Shown: one piece after another, positions 34,982-46,654 of the stretch
Layout of the letters: each line of letters opens with the position of its first letter
Numbering within the stretch: the first letter of the stretch is position 1
NCBI RefSeq assembly: GCF_040412425.1
Contig: NC_089753.1
Span: forward strand, 43,657,913-43,721,912
From: Macrobrachium rosenbergii
Taxonomy: Eukaryota; Arthropoda; Malacostraca; Decapoda; Palaemonidae
Reading direction: 5' to 3'
DNA length: 64,000 bases
Position numbers and translations under genes: made by a program
Notes under the pieces: model-generated
Databases searched by the model: none
What the model was told of the DNA's origin: nothing
Seen by the model: the letters and a program-made list of their open reading frames with translations, nothing else

Positions 34982-36261
34982 AGTATTTCAAACAACAAAA
35001 ATTCATATATATATTTGTCACTTTGCCATTCATTTTAATAAAGCATAATTTCATTTTATAATTCTATACAACTACCATTAACCAATTTTACATTTTTATA
35101 CATTATTACCTTTCAGTAACCATTCCTTCGTAAGTACAGTACTATTTCTATTCTATCTGCAGGTGTCAATTTCTTGGGTTGCCAAACAATATTGCCCACT
35201 ATTATTTTATGTCTTACTTTCTATATAAGGCTTTTCAAATATTTTTGTATTACCAAATGTTTTTCTACTGTACACTATTATTTGTTAAAACAGCATGTAC
35301 TTCTCAAGTGATATTCATTTACCAAACAAATCTGTCTCTGGTTCTACAATAACATTTCATCTTTTACCATATTACACAGACATTTTTAATGTTAAAAAAT
35401 TAGTGAGGGTTATTTTTTCACTTCTGGTTATACTGTACATTTCTTTGATAAATTTTACCTGTATATTTCTTTCATCTATTTTACTTCTTACCCCAACACT
35501 CACCACTAAAATTATGCACAGCTATTTTACAGAACATAATGTTTGAAAATTATCTTGCATATATTGTATCATTTAAATTGTCTAAAGGAAATTACAAATA
35601 CTTAGATAAAAAATTCTTACTTCAGCACACACTAATTTAGCTGGTAACTTCTGATTAATGCACTTGGTTAATATGTTGTTGACAAATGCACTCTTTTTAG
35701 TTTACTTTTGTCAACAATTTTTTTTCCCTCTTTTCCTTTCAAGTAAAATGTATTATAACATCAAGCAGCATATACTGTATTAATTAGTTCGTTAGTTTGA
35801 TGAAAATCGTTTTGATGAGCAACAGCCTAGCAGCTTTTACACACACACACTTTCTAAAGAGTCACTTTCACAACTCATAATTCCTTTATTCACTGGAGCC
35901 ATAACTAAGATTAAATAAGAGTAACTTAAATACAAATACTGTACTGGAAGCTGATCTATAGAAACCAAGACAATGAGCTGTAGCACAAGCAACTTAAAAT
36001 CTGTGGCAAATTAGTAAAGAACCTGGATTACAGGTAAGAAGGGTAGTGAAATGTCTGTTGTTCATTTCCTGCTTATAATGCAATTTCTGATAATATGTCA
36101 CTTTATCCCCAAAATTCACTTGCATTACAGAACACACTATACTAGTGTTGTATACGTCCAATTTTTACTAGCTGTCAAAACTGCATTGCTACAAGATAGC
36201 TTAAGTTACATCTACTGTAATAAAAAAATATTGCCATTTTTTGGTCAAATTTGCTCCTTAC

Positions 36262-36379
36262 CTGTTTGGTTGTGCTGCCTCAGCATCCAGCAACTTCTTC
36301 GTCCAGAAAGTATCCTTCGTGCGAGTTGTGGCCTCTCGCCTAGCTCGCACTACAGCCTGCTCAATGGGACCCCTCTCCC
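36262..36379 (-). CDS. Exon 4 of the RS-rich host gene: start of the conserved core
   Basis: The acceptor is GGTGTTACCGCAG| and the donor CAG|GTAAGG. The exon is 118 nt, entered in phase 1 from exon 3 and left in phase 2 into exon 5. The translation is GERGPIEQAVVRARREATTR followed by TKDTFWTKKLLDAEAAQPN. It is predicted helical and charged, unlike the low-complexity flanks. With exon 5 it completes the pattern FW-x-KK-x2-D-x-EA-x3-P-x-RW-x-HSG. This exon is too short for ORF scans. Its phase fit with both neighbours is the strongest evidence. Confidence 0.85.
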
Positions 36380-39366
36380 CTGCGGTAACACCAGCATTAT
36401 TTTAAAACACTGATTGTTTAAAATTACATTTCACAAAAAATGTAACAATTACAAATAACTAATACTGGGACTGATGAGCCCCCCACACAATTCTCAAAAC
36501 TGTTTTTATAACATACAACTGGTTTTTCATACAAGCCCACATCATGGTCTGCCATGATCCCAAGACCTAAAGGACTTTGTTCTAAAAAGAAACCTTCTCC
36601 AGGGCAACAACATCCTGGTGGCCTATGTGATGGTCTCTGCCACAGGATAACTCCAAGAAACACAATACAATCAACATCACATTGACAGGCACAGACACAC
36701 TAAGGAAAAGGGACCCACAAGCACCCACACTAACAGTAAGAGAAGCAACCCCAGAAAAAGTAACTAAAAGAAAGGATATCAGTTAGGGAAGTAGAAAAAA
36801 GTATTAAGTTTCATATTGGTAGACAGAGCCCAGGAATAAGGGCACTGCCCCCTAGTAATGATGGCTTCTACCTCCTCTAGACTCCCTGTCCCCCCGATGA
36901 TTAAGTAGCGCTCTCTCATCTCCCTGACAGAAAAATGTACCAGAATAAGCTTCAATTTATAAGGAATGGATGCAGTCTAGAAATAGTGAAAGGAATACCT
37001 GTATGACAGACCTTCCACCTAGTTTAACTCTGCAAAAAAATCCACAATACACAATGCTTCAACCTAAGGCCATGATCCACAATAGTCATTAGGAAAGACC
37101 AGGTCCTGAGAGCAAGAGGACAATGTCCGAGTACTTTTAAGACCTCACTGGTAAGGTATCCAACAAAGAACACAAGGAGGATCTGAGGACCTAGCAAAAT
37201 GAATTCTCCTTCACTGAAGTCCCAGATTGGGTAGGTGCCATATTCTACCTCCAATGGCTCTCACAGACATCCAAAGATAAGTCGGTGGATGAGCTTGAGC
37301 CTGAGAATGATGCTATGGCCAGGGGTTTTGATCTGCTCCTCTAACCTGGCGAAGATAGTCACTATCAGGTACTAGAAGGGGGTATGATCAACTTATGGAC
37401 TTCCCCTTTTGTTCTTCTTACCAATCCTGAAGTTATAGAGATTCTAAGCAATAAAGGAATGTGATACCCAGTCTGGAAACACTCCGAATTGCCCAAAGTG
37501 CCTGAAGGTGGAAACTGGTCATTCTATGTATGACCATGAACCAAGTGCCAATTGGAGGGGAAGGGCAGTGGGCACATTTTCATTGACTACTTAATGAGTT
37601 GTATGTGAAGGATTTTTTTTTTTAAAGACTACATTTGTTTCAATACAATCCCATTACATTACAATAACAAGAATAGCTATTCATGGAGAATGGACTCACT
37701 GCCCACAAGACATTTAAAACCTCACCATAAGACCAAAGGACCTGTAAAACTGTTAAGTGAATCAAGATCTAAAAAAATTGTTGAGGTTAACATGGGATCT
37801 TGACATAGATAGAGTCTACTGGGTAAGGTCATGGTTTCACTTTTCAAGAGAATAACTTGAGAGCAATGCTTGCCTGCTTAATAAGGCATAGCAGTATGTA
37901 CCCCAGATATATACATCATCAGGATATATAATACATATAATAGAATATATAAAATGTTGAGTATATTAAACAACTCTTGACCATCTGCTCCATTCTGGAT
38001 TAAAGCCTCTAAGTACGAAGCAGAAGAAATTTCGAAGTACTACTGTACAGTAGTAATAGGTAAGTATCGGCACTCTGGAAAACTTGTTTGAATATAAGTA
38101 TTTCAACTCTGATACCTTACTCATACTTCTTACACATGCTAACTAAAGGGATATGTGGGAACAGCTAGAACAGATTAGTACAAAAATAGGAGTATAAAAA
38201 AAAAACTTTTAAAACATGCTTTTATTAAAATGCACTGAAGAGTAAAAAATAATTTTTTGAGATACACCATGATTTTCTTACAATTAATCATGTCTACAAA
38301 AATAGAAGCGTGGGCACCAAACACGGAAGGAAATGCTACAAGAAAAGAAATATATTTTTTTATTTCTTATAGCATTTCCTTCCATGTTTGGCGCCCACGC
38401 TTTTATTACTGTAGCCATTATTAATTATAAGAAAATCCTGGTAGTCTCAAAAATTATTTTTTTTGCCTTTTCGAGCATTTTAATAAAAGCGTGTTTTAAA
38501 AAATCCCTTTTTATAGTTTTTTTATTTTATGCTTTTTAGTTTTGACAAAAACTGTAACCAATTTATGATTGTAACTAAAAAAAATGAATGTGGTATCCTG
38601 TCGAGCCAAAAAATGTTTGAAAAATCCGTAGAGTTACCTTACTCTACCAGGTCAAAGGATGTATGAAAAATCTGAAGAGTTTCATACAAATCCTGAGACA
38701 CTGGGAGAGGTCGCTGTAGGGTCACTAGAGGTCACTGCTGACCTACTGATCATGTACGGTTGTACTCTCAATGGGATTGAGTAACCGTGAAAAATTTCAA
38801 GTCTATGGGACACAGGGAAGAGGTCGAAAACTGAGTTACAAGATTTGACCCAGACAAACACACGGACAAAAAAGCAAGCTAAATAAAAGCATATAAAAAA
38901 ACAATGAACCTTGCTGAAAGGGGAGGAACTCTACACAGCTGCTATTAACACAGCAGACTGAAAAAATATGCGGCAACTGGTGGATGAATGCCTGATTGGC
39001 TAACTGAAAATATTTTTACTAAAAAGTGTCCTTTTGAGAACAAAAGACAGCTAGGTTGGGGATCATCACAAACCCCAATGTGGGCATTATATGACTAATG
39101 GGGTTGTTATGAACAAGAGAATATTACTAAATATTAATCTCAGATTTCCAAACATGTCAAGTGTTATAAATAAAAGCTAACAGATAATATTACAACTATA
39201 CACAGAAAAAAATGCTCAAAGTGAAACTGTCTAACTATTTAAAAAAATCTTTTTAAACAATTCAAGGATATAAATTTCAAGATATTTGAGGATCTTAGAG
39301 GAAGACCACATACACAAATTTCATTTTTTTTTTTATAAAATAATTTTTAGTGAACTACACCATTAA
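36380..39366. other. Intron 3, left part
   Basis: No gene is supported. It contains a palindrome (38193-38514) and a dispersed-repeat-looking stretch at 38620-38890 (GGGACACAGGGAAGAGGTCG then CCAGACAAACACACGGAC), possibly a SINE or LINE 3' part. The rest is unrecognised. Confidence 0.5.
38193..38514. repeat. Long inverted repeat, about 155-bp arms
   Basis: AAGCGTGGGCACCAAACACGG followed by AAGGAAATGCTA on the left pairs with TAGCATTTCCTTCCATG then TTTGGCGCCCACGCTT on the right. The arms extend to TTTTATTAAAATGC/GCATTTTAATAAAA. The centre is an AT-rich loop near 38350-38360. It is probably a foldback or MITE-type element. Confidence 0.9.
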
Positions 39367-40375
39367 CCCTTAAAGGACAGGCCAAATATATATTAAACAC
39401 CCGAGACCAGGCAAACTTTAAGGTTGGCCAGTTTAAGAAAAAACACATCAACGGAAAGAGGAAGGTATGCAAATGTACATGGTGCAAGAAAAAATTTCAA
39501 AAAATTTTTCCCTACCTTCCATGGAAAGTTGAAAGTGACTATTTACATCCTTGTGTGGGGACTCTTTTACAAGAAACTCATAAAAATATGCTAATTTTAC
39601 CAAGTTATACATGTTTTTTCTAATGATTTATTTTATTTTGTAAAATTATAATTACAGATCACACAATATCATAACAGATAAGAACTAAAATCAGTAACAA
39701 ATTCTGAGTTTATTTGTTGTAAAATATTTACGAAATTTACTGTGATGGGGAGATGCAGTAAGTTTTTGTAAGGTAAACATGTTTTTTCTAATATTTCTTT
39801 GCATTTTCTTTGCAAAATTACAATTATACAGTCAGTCCCCAGTTATCGGCGGGGGTTCCGTTCCGACGGCTTGATGATTAGCGAAAATCGCCGATAACCA
39901 GAGATTGGCACCTCTGTTAGGTATGTATCGGCGGCAATACCAGATTACTGGTGCCGATAAGCAGAGATCGGCGCCCAAAATTGCTGATTTTCGTCGTTAG
40001 ACAAGTGCCAAAAAACCAGATCGCTGATAACCAGGGACTGCCTGTAGCTGACATACTATCATAAAAGTTAAGAACTAAAACCAACAGCAATCCCTGGGTA
40101 TATTTATGAGCAAATAAATAAAAAGACGTCATGGGATAGAGAGGGGCAATACATTTCCCAATCAAGTCTCAAGGTAGAATGACCCCCCTCTGTCCTGTGC
40201 TGAGCTACTACAGTTGCTGCAAGTCATTTATAGACCACTGAAGTGCTATGAACATCTTTCCCGCTATTTTCACCCAAATCGTATGGCGCGCAATATTAAT
40301 ACTCATGTGAGTTAGCCCGTCCATCACTCAAAACCTGTTATAGATCATCATATGATGATGCCCGTCCATTAAGGG
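39367..40375. mobile_element. piggyBac-type nonautonomous element, copy 1
   Basis: The element begins CCCTTAAAGGACAGG and ends CCGTCCATTAAGGG. It is flanked on both sides by TTAA (39363-39366 and 40376-40379), the fixed target of piggyBac transposons. It is about 1.0 kb without transposase, and the interior is interrupted by a TA-flanked MITE at 39829-40044. The same family recurs, inverted, at 56545-58352. Confidence 0.85.
39829..40044. mobile_element. Tigger/pogo-type MITE inside piggyBac copy 1
   Basis: The terminal inverted repeats are CAGTCAGTCCCCAGTTATCG and, at the right end inverted, CAGGCAGTCCCTGGTTATCA, flanked by TA on both sides. It is 216 bp with repeated internal CGATAA/TTATCG blocks. 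These CAGKCAGTCCC termini are typical of Tigger relatives. Confidence 0.85.
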
Positions 40376-40456
40376 TTAATGATTACAACATGGCTCTCTA
40401 ACACACCACCACTAACTCACATAATTTACAAATACCTTTCAACAGACCTTGAAAAC

Positions 40457-40780
40457 ATGACATTTTTATAATAAAATAAGATTTTATATCATACTTACCT
40501 GTTGTTTACATATAGCTGTAATTCTCGATCTCGACAGAAAATTCAAAACTGGCGGTCCCGCTAATATATGGTCAGGTGATACGACTACCCGCCCTCTACC
40601 GGGTACCTGGATCCATTTCCATCAACAACTAATCATATTTTCTATGTCCCCTGTGTCCCTTGGGAGGCGGGTGGGAATGTTTATATGTGTAAACAACAGG
40701 TAAGTATGATATAAAATCTTATTTTATTATAAAAATGTCATTTTTATACATGAACTTACCTGTTGTTTACATATAGCTGA
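40457..40780. repeat. Left terminal repeat and internal complementary region of DIRS F
   Basis: The outer repeat begins ATGACATTTTTATAATAAAA and carries TTACCTGTTGTTTACATATA. At 40687-40740 the exact reverse complement of the first 54 bases appears. From 40738 the reverse complement of the last 40 bases follows. The two halves overlap on CAT, the complement of the ATG found at each tip. Confidence 0.92.
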
Positions 40781-41180
40781 TTGCCACATTGAGGCGGTGG
40801 GCATGGACAGCTGTAAGTGTTAAATGGAAAAACCTGAGATCATCAGGCTAAAAAAACGTCTTAACTTTGGATCCTTACCTGCTAAGGAAGCTGTTTTCTC
40901 GGTTACTGCCTCTGTAACCTGCTATCCTTAGTGCAACTGCGGGGCCTAGTAGCTCAGACGCAGGTTGCTATATGGAGAAAGGTCTGTTGGCCCAGCCGCC
41001 TTCGACACAATCAACCAAAGCATATAATGCCCCTGCTCAGGCGCAGTACTCAAAGCATCCACCATCATATCACCCAACCATAAAAACTCACACCAACCTA
41101 TTAAAATTAGACCTACTAGGCCATCTAACCTCTTAGGCTCTAGTAGTCGACCAAAAAGAAAACTTCTGCACCCAAGGAAA

Positions 41181-42206
41181 CTAAGGAGAGGATCTAGAGC
41201 CTCTGGTTTCCTTGCCCATCACCGTGTCAGACGCAATAAAGGGGCCCAACGCACTGCAGTCTTCATATGTGGTTTGGATCTGTCTCAGATAATGCGAGGC
41301 AAAAACAGACGAACATCTCCAATAAGTTGAACTTAGAATGTCCTTTAAAGCCATGTTCTTCTTGAAGGCTAAAGAAGTCGCAATAGCCCTAATTTCATGA
41401 GGCCTCACTTTAACTAAGGGGAAATCCACATCCCTTAATTCCTTGTGTGCCTCCTGAATCAGTTCTTTCAAAAGGAAAGCAATCCCATTTTTAGATAGAG
41501 GGTTCTTGGGGTTCTTAGTTGAGCACCATAAAAAATCATGAGTTCCTCTTACACTTCTGGTCCTGTCCAGATAGAATTTCAAAGCTCTGACCGGACAGAG
41601 AAGTCTCTCTGTTTCTCTTCCACTCAAGGAGGATAGGCTAGGAATGGGAAATTCCCTTGGCCATGGATTACTAGGGTTTTCGTTCTTAGCTAGGAAACCC
41701 AAGGTGAAGGAAACTACAGCCTTATCCGCACAAAAACCAACTCTTTTGTCCAGAGCATGAATCTCACTTACTCTCTTTGCCGAGGCCAGTGCCAAGAGAA
41801 AGAGAGTTTTCTTAGTTAGATTCCTAACGGAGCAGGAACTCAAAGGCTCAAAAGATTTGGAGGTAAGCCACTTTAGCACCACATCCAAATTCCAATGCGG
41901 TACACGAAGAGATTTGCCTTTAGTGGTAGCAAAGGATTTAAGGAGTTCTGCAATATCTTTGTCTGAGGAAAGATCTATACCTCTATTCCTGAAAATTGCC
42001 GCCAGCATACTCCTATACCCCTTAATCGTGCTGACAGCCAATTTCTTCTCCTTGTGCAGAAACAAAAGAAAATCCGCAACCTGGCTTAGAGTCGTAGAAG
42101 TGGAAGACACTCCAGACTCGGAGCACCACTCCCTGAAGCGCTTCCACTTCGCTTGATAGACCTTTGTAGACGAGGGCCTGGTTGATCTAGCCATTGCCTG
42201 CGCCAC
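41181..42206 (-). CDS. DIRS F tyrosine recombinase, uninterrupted
   Basis: The 341-residue ORF has no stop. An N-terminal core-binding domain (about residues 10-95: VADFLLFLHKEKKLAVSTIK, then GYRSMLAAIF) is followed by the catalytic domain. Catalytic residues by position are Arg145 in SAKRVSEIH, His270 and Arg273 in RPHEIRAIATS, and His305-Tyr306 in FASHYLRQI. Length and order fit DIRS1-like recombinases, which are thought to insert a circular DNA intermediate without target duplication. The neighbouring copies A, C, D and G have broken versions. ATG at 42206 is chosen because it precedes the ARSTRPSSTKVYQAKW start shared with copy A. Whether it is expressed is unknown. Confidence 0.88.
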   Translation of the reverse strand: MAQAMARSTRPSSTKVYQAKWKRFREWCSESGVSSTSTTLSQVADFLLFLHKEKKLAVSTIKGYRSMLAAIFRNRGIDLSSDKDIAELLKSFATTKGKSLRVPHWNLDVVLKWLTSKSFEPLSSCSVRNLTKKTLFLLALASAKRVSEIHALDKRVGFCADKAVVSFTLGFLAKNENPSNPWPREFPIPSLSSLSGRETERLLCPVRALKFYLDRTRSVRGTHDFLWCSTKNPKNPLSKNGIAFLLKELIQEAHKELRDVDFPLVKVRPHEIRAIATSLAFKKNMALKDILSSTYWRCSSVFASHYLRQIQTTYEDCSALGPFIASDTVMGKETRGSRSSP

Positions 42207-42410
42207 TCTTCTAGAGAAGCCTCTCCTCCTGTAGAGTCGCCGAGAGTCTGAACCCTGTCAGATTTAGATCTGACGGGTTCCTGTGGAACTTTCTGCTGTG
42301 CAACTGGCACAGAAGGTCTGGTCTGAATGGCAACCTCCTTGGCCAATCCACTACTTTCTCCAGTAGCTCTGGAAACCATGATCTTCCTGGCCACCATGGA
42401 GCTATAAGGA

Positions 42411-44292
42411 TCATTGACACACCTTTGTGTGCTCGAAACTTTTCAGGACTTCTCCCAGCATCCTGAAGGGAGGGAATGCATAAAGGAAGAGACCCGACCA
42501 GTCCAGGAGCATGGCATCCACCGCTAATGCTTCTGGGTCTGGAACAGGAGAGCAAAAGAGAGGTAGTCTGCGGTTTTCCCTCGTTGCGAACAGGTCTAAC
42601 ATGGGAGTTCCCCAAACCTTCCACAGGCCTTGGCAGACTTTCTGGTGGAGGGTCCATTCCGTCGGAATGACCTGGAGTGACCTGCTGAGGATATCCGCTC
42701 TTACGTTGAGAGCTCCCGGATGAAGCGAGTTACTAGCTCTATGTTCTTGGTTGCCGCCCACAAAAGCAGGTCTTTTGCGATCTCGAACAGAGAGAAGGAG
42801 TGAGTGCCTCCTTGTTTCTTCACGTACGCCAGAGCTGTGGAGTTGTCCGAGTGCACTACTATCTTTTTGTTTTCCACCAGAAGCACGAAATGTTCCAAGG
42901 CTAGATGAATTGCCTTCAACTCTTTCGCATTTATGTGCCAGTCCCGTTGGGATGAAGACCAATTGCCTGACACTTGAAGATCCCCAATGTTGCTCCCCAA
43001 CCCTCGCCTGAAGCCGGAGAACAACATCAGGTCTGGGTTCCTCTGTCTCAGTGACAAACCTCGATCTAGTTTGCTCCTGTCGTTCCACCATGACAGGTCT
43101 TGCTTTACTTGAGTGGATAGAGGAAAAACAAACGAATCCGTGTCTTTCTTCCTGTTCCAGATCTGCTGTAGGAAGAACTGAAGAGGTCTCATGTGTAGCC
43201 TCCCCAGACTGACGAACATCTCTAGCGATGAGAGGGTGCCTAAAAGGCTCATCCATTCCTTGGCAGAACAAGTTTTGGCTGCCATCAGGTATCTCACTTT
43301 CAGCAGGCATTTCTCGATCCTTTGAGACGCCGGAAAACCTGAAAGAACTGAGTTCATCCGAACTCCCAAATAAGTCAAGTCTTGAGATGGAGAGAGTTGT
43401 GACTTTGGAAGATTTACTATGAGTCCCAATTGTCGGTAAGAGAAAGGGTCCTTTGTAGGTCCTTCATGCATTGGCCTTTGACGGAGACCGGATCAGCCAG
43501 TCGTCGAGGTAAAGGGAAATGTGAATTCCCTCTAAGTGAAGCCATTTCGCAATTGGAGCCATCGTCCTTGTGAAAACTTGTGGGGCTGTTGATAGGCCAA
43601 GCAAAGAGCCCTGAATTGAAAAGCCCTGCCTCTGAACACAAACCGTAGGAATTTCCTTGATCTCGGATGGATAGGTACATGAAAGTATGCGTCCTGGAGA
43701 TCGAGGGACACCATCCAGTCTCCTTCCTTCAGGGAATTGATAACCGACTGTGTGGTTTCCATCTTGAATGGTGTTTGAAGCACAAATTTGTTCAGGGCGC
43801 TTACGCCGAGGACTGGTCTCCATCCTCCTGACGATTTTGGAACCAGAAACAGACGGTTGTAGAACCCCGGAGATGAAGGTTCGAGGACTGCTTCTATGGC
43901 TCCCTTTGAAGGAGGGAAGTAACTTCCTCCTCCAACACCACAAGTTTCTCTGAGTCCCTGGATGATACGTTGAAGTCTACTGGCGAAGACTTTAAAGGAG
44001 GACTCTCTGAGAAGGGAATGGTGTAGCCTTCTCTCAGAACGTTGATCACCCAGGGTTCTGCTCCCTTGGCCTCCCAAACTTGCCAGAACGACTTTAGTCT
44101 GGCTCCGACCGTTGCATGAAGGACCTTGAACTCATCGGTTGGTACCCCTAGCTTTCTGGGGATGAGAAGAGAATTTTCCTCTTCCCCTAGCACGGGAAAA
44201 GGGCCGAGAAGGAGTACCCGAGAAGGCCTAGAGGAAACAGGGAAAGAAGGCTTGGGTACTACTGGAGTAGTCGAAAACCTGGGTCTTTTCAA
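42411..44292 (-). pseudogene. DIRS F reverse transcriptase/RNase H polyprotein (frameshifted)
   Basis: In sense order: an N-terminal Pro/Ser segment; SFWQVWEAKGAEPWVINVLR; GAIEAVLEPSSPGFYNRLFL; GGWRPVLGVSALNKFV; WMVSLDLQDAYFHVPIHP; APQVFTRTMAP; catalytic YLDDWLIRSPS; NLPKSQLSPSQDLTYLGV; then RNase H with DWHINAKELKAIHLALEHF and VVHSDNSTALAYVKKQGG, and GALNVRADILSRS. A tail PMLDLFATRENRRLPLFCSP and LFLYAFPPF/ILIAPWWPGRSWFPELLE follows before the recombinase. Catalytic Asp residues remain, but frame changes near 43940, 43540 and 43310 break the protein. Sequencing errors cannot be excluded as a cause of some shifts. Confidence 0.85.
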
Positions 44293-44917
44293 GAATGAGC
44301 CAGTAGGTCTTGAGTAGACTTCCGTGAGAGAGTTCTCAAATTTCCCTAACTAACGTGGCGGGAAAAAGGGATTCCTTAAGCAAAGGAGCAAAAAGAAGAG
44401 CAGATTTCTGGTTCCTGGAGACTCTCTCGCGACAAAACGAAATCCAATGTGCTCTCTTCTTCAAAATGCCGGTAGCAGTCACTGAGGCAATTTCTGACGT
44501 TCGTCCGTGATGGCCTTGTCCAGGCAGGCCAAAATAGCATCAAGATCTGTAGCAGTCTTGGGGAAGATCACAGACTTTCACTATCCTGCTCAAGGCTCCA
44601 ATAGACCAGTCAATAAAAGAAAAGATCTCCAAGATCCTATAGGAACTCTTCACCAGATGGTCAATTTCCAAGACGAGAAGCCGACTTTGGACGAAGAAAA
44701 AGCTGAGCGACGGGCAGAATCCACAAGGCTGGAGAAATCCCCTTGAGAGGAGGCAGAGTCTCCCAAGGAAAAGACTTCCCCAGTCTCATACCACTAACGA
44801 GACTTAAAAGACAGTTGAGAGGGGGAAACAGAAAGATGTTTTACCCTGAGATCTTTTCTTGCTCAACCATCCTTCTTGCCTTCGGAGAGCTCTTTTTCGA
44901 AACAGACAGGACCAGCT

Positions 44918-46515
44918 TCAGAAAACTAGAGGAAGGAGGTTTAAAATCCTTGGCAAACTGCGTGAGTCGGAGACGAAGGGAAGCTGAGCAAAGTCTTCTT
45001 GAAAAAGTTCTTCAAAAAGTTGTAAGAGATGCTTAAAGTTGGACGTAGGAGCAGAAGGAACATCATCTACTTCAAACATCGGAAACTGGGGAGAGAATCT
45101 CTGAAGCAGTTGGAGCACCGCGGATAGAAACGTCTCCGGGAGCCAAACTTGCGTTATCCTCTTGAGTATCGCCGAACGCCACCGAGGCGCCAAGAGCCCG
45201 ACCAGCGTCAAGCGTATCCAAACATGAGCTTGAGAGGAGTCAGGAGCCTTAGAAGATCCGAGCCAAAGAGGCGCCAAAAACCACGGAAGCGCTAGAAGCG
45301 CAAACATTGTGCGCCTTGGAAACGTGTTTTGAGAGGCGCCAAGCGCCAAAGTAGCGTCGTGAGTGCGGCCGGTGCGGGCGGAAGTGGCGCCAGGAGCGAT
45401 CGAAGCAGAGCCAGGCGCGCAAGCGGAAGCGGAGCCAGGCGTGCGAGCGGAAGAGGCGCCAGGTGCGTGAGCGGGAGCAGAGACCGGAGCCTCAGTTGCA
45501 GAAGGAACCTGAAGTGCTGGAGCTTTAAAACCTTCGAAAAGTCTCAAAATCTTGTCCAATTTGTCCTCTTGCGAAAGGGGGCCAGGAACCGGAGGCATAA
45601 AAGCCGACTTGGGATCCAACGGGAAGGAAGCCGCTACTTGCATACTAACAGGAGGATCCGCGCCGCTACGATCCGTAGAACGCATATCCGGACTGCCTGA
45701 AGAAGAAGAGATCTCTGGGCTATCCCAAAAGCTACAAGACGGAAGAGGAGAACGTGCCAAAAGTTTCTTGATAGGAACTTGACTTGGAGAGGAAGCTCTG
45801 CGTCTCTTCAGCGGCCTACTAGACTCTGACTGCTTCCAACTCCTCCTCGACGAAACAGAAGCACAAGAAGACACTTCCGCATCGCTTTTACTATAGCGAG
45901 CTGCAACAGCCTGGGACGCAACAGGACTGTTAGAGGGAGCAACCTGGCTCGTGAGCAGACCCCACTCGCCTCCCTTCGGCTTCGGCATGTCTTCTCCCTG
46001 AGCCCTGGGAGCCGGACAGAGGCCTCGACCTAGGAGAACGAGGGGACGAACAGTCACCTCCTCCACAACACTATCACTGCAACACTTCGATGTCTCAGAC
46101 ATCGCACTCACATCCTGGCCAATCTTCTCTATCGCAGAGAAAAGAGCCGAAATCTTACCATCAAATTCTGCCCGAAGGTCTGACACGGTAGTGGGTCTGA
46201 AACAACAGGTTCCGGGGCAGGAATAGGAACAGGAGGGGTAACAGGAACAGAACAAGAGGCAATACTACTCCTACTCTGGGAGGAACTTCTGGCCGAAGCC
46301 TTACGTGCCCTATCTTTACTTAATTTTGCCTGATATTTAGCCAACTTTTGCCAATCAAGCACAGACAAAGACGAACATTCATCACATCTATCCAGATTCG
46401 TGCACAATTTCCCTCTACAGTTAGAGCAAGAAGAGTGAGGGTCTATGTTAGACCGAGACATTCGAGTTTTACAACCCCCCCCGCAATATCTAATTTGAGA
46501 TCCTGAATCAGACAT
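44918..46515 (-). pseudogene. DIRS F gag-like protein (one apparent frameshift)
   Basis: It starts at 46515 with MSDSGSQIRYCGGGCKTRMS, sharing MSDSGS and the Cys-rich module with copy A (C-x3-C...H-x3-C-x2-C-x4-C-x5-C-x2-C, then W-x-KLAKYQAKLSKDRARKA). The frame shifts near 46200 into a 445-residue frame ending at 44918, with SRPLKRRRASSPSQVPIKK (basic), Ala/Pro/Ser-rich repeats (APGSASARTPGSASACAPGS) and an acidic end LFEELFQEDFAQLPF. It is probably the nucleic-acid-binding structural protein of the element. Confidence 0.75.
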
Positions 46516-46654
46516 AACTAGAAAAAATCTCAACCAAAGCCAAAAAAAAAACAAGCCAGAACCGTCAACAAAAGTGGGTACTTCACCAAAGAAGAAACGA
46601 AAAAGCACCGATGAATTTCCTGAAGAGGAGCAGACGACTAGTCGCCGGCCCCGA

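Larger units (their letters stand above)
33595..36261. other. Intron 4 remainder: AT-rich, contains two small repeats
   Basis: Apart from the non-LTR fragment at 34080 and the hairpin at 34883, I see only AT-rich sequence with no supported gene. Confidence 0.55.

Noticed and set aside
36051..36413. 120-residue plus-strand ORF with hydrophobic N-terminus
   Set aside because: Its 3' half is antisense to exon 4; the hydrophobic part comes from AT-rich intron DNA.
45329..45782. Plus-strand Arg/Ser/Gly-rich ORFs
   Set aside because: Antisense shadows of the DIRS F gag region.
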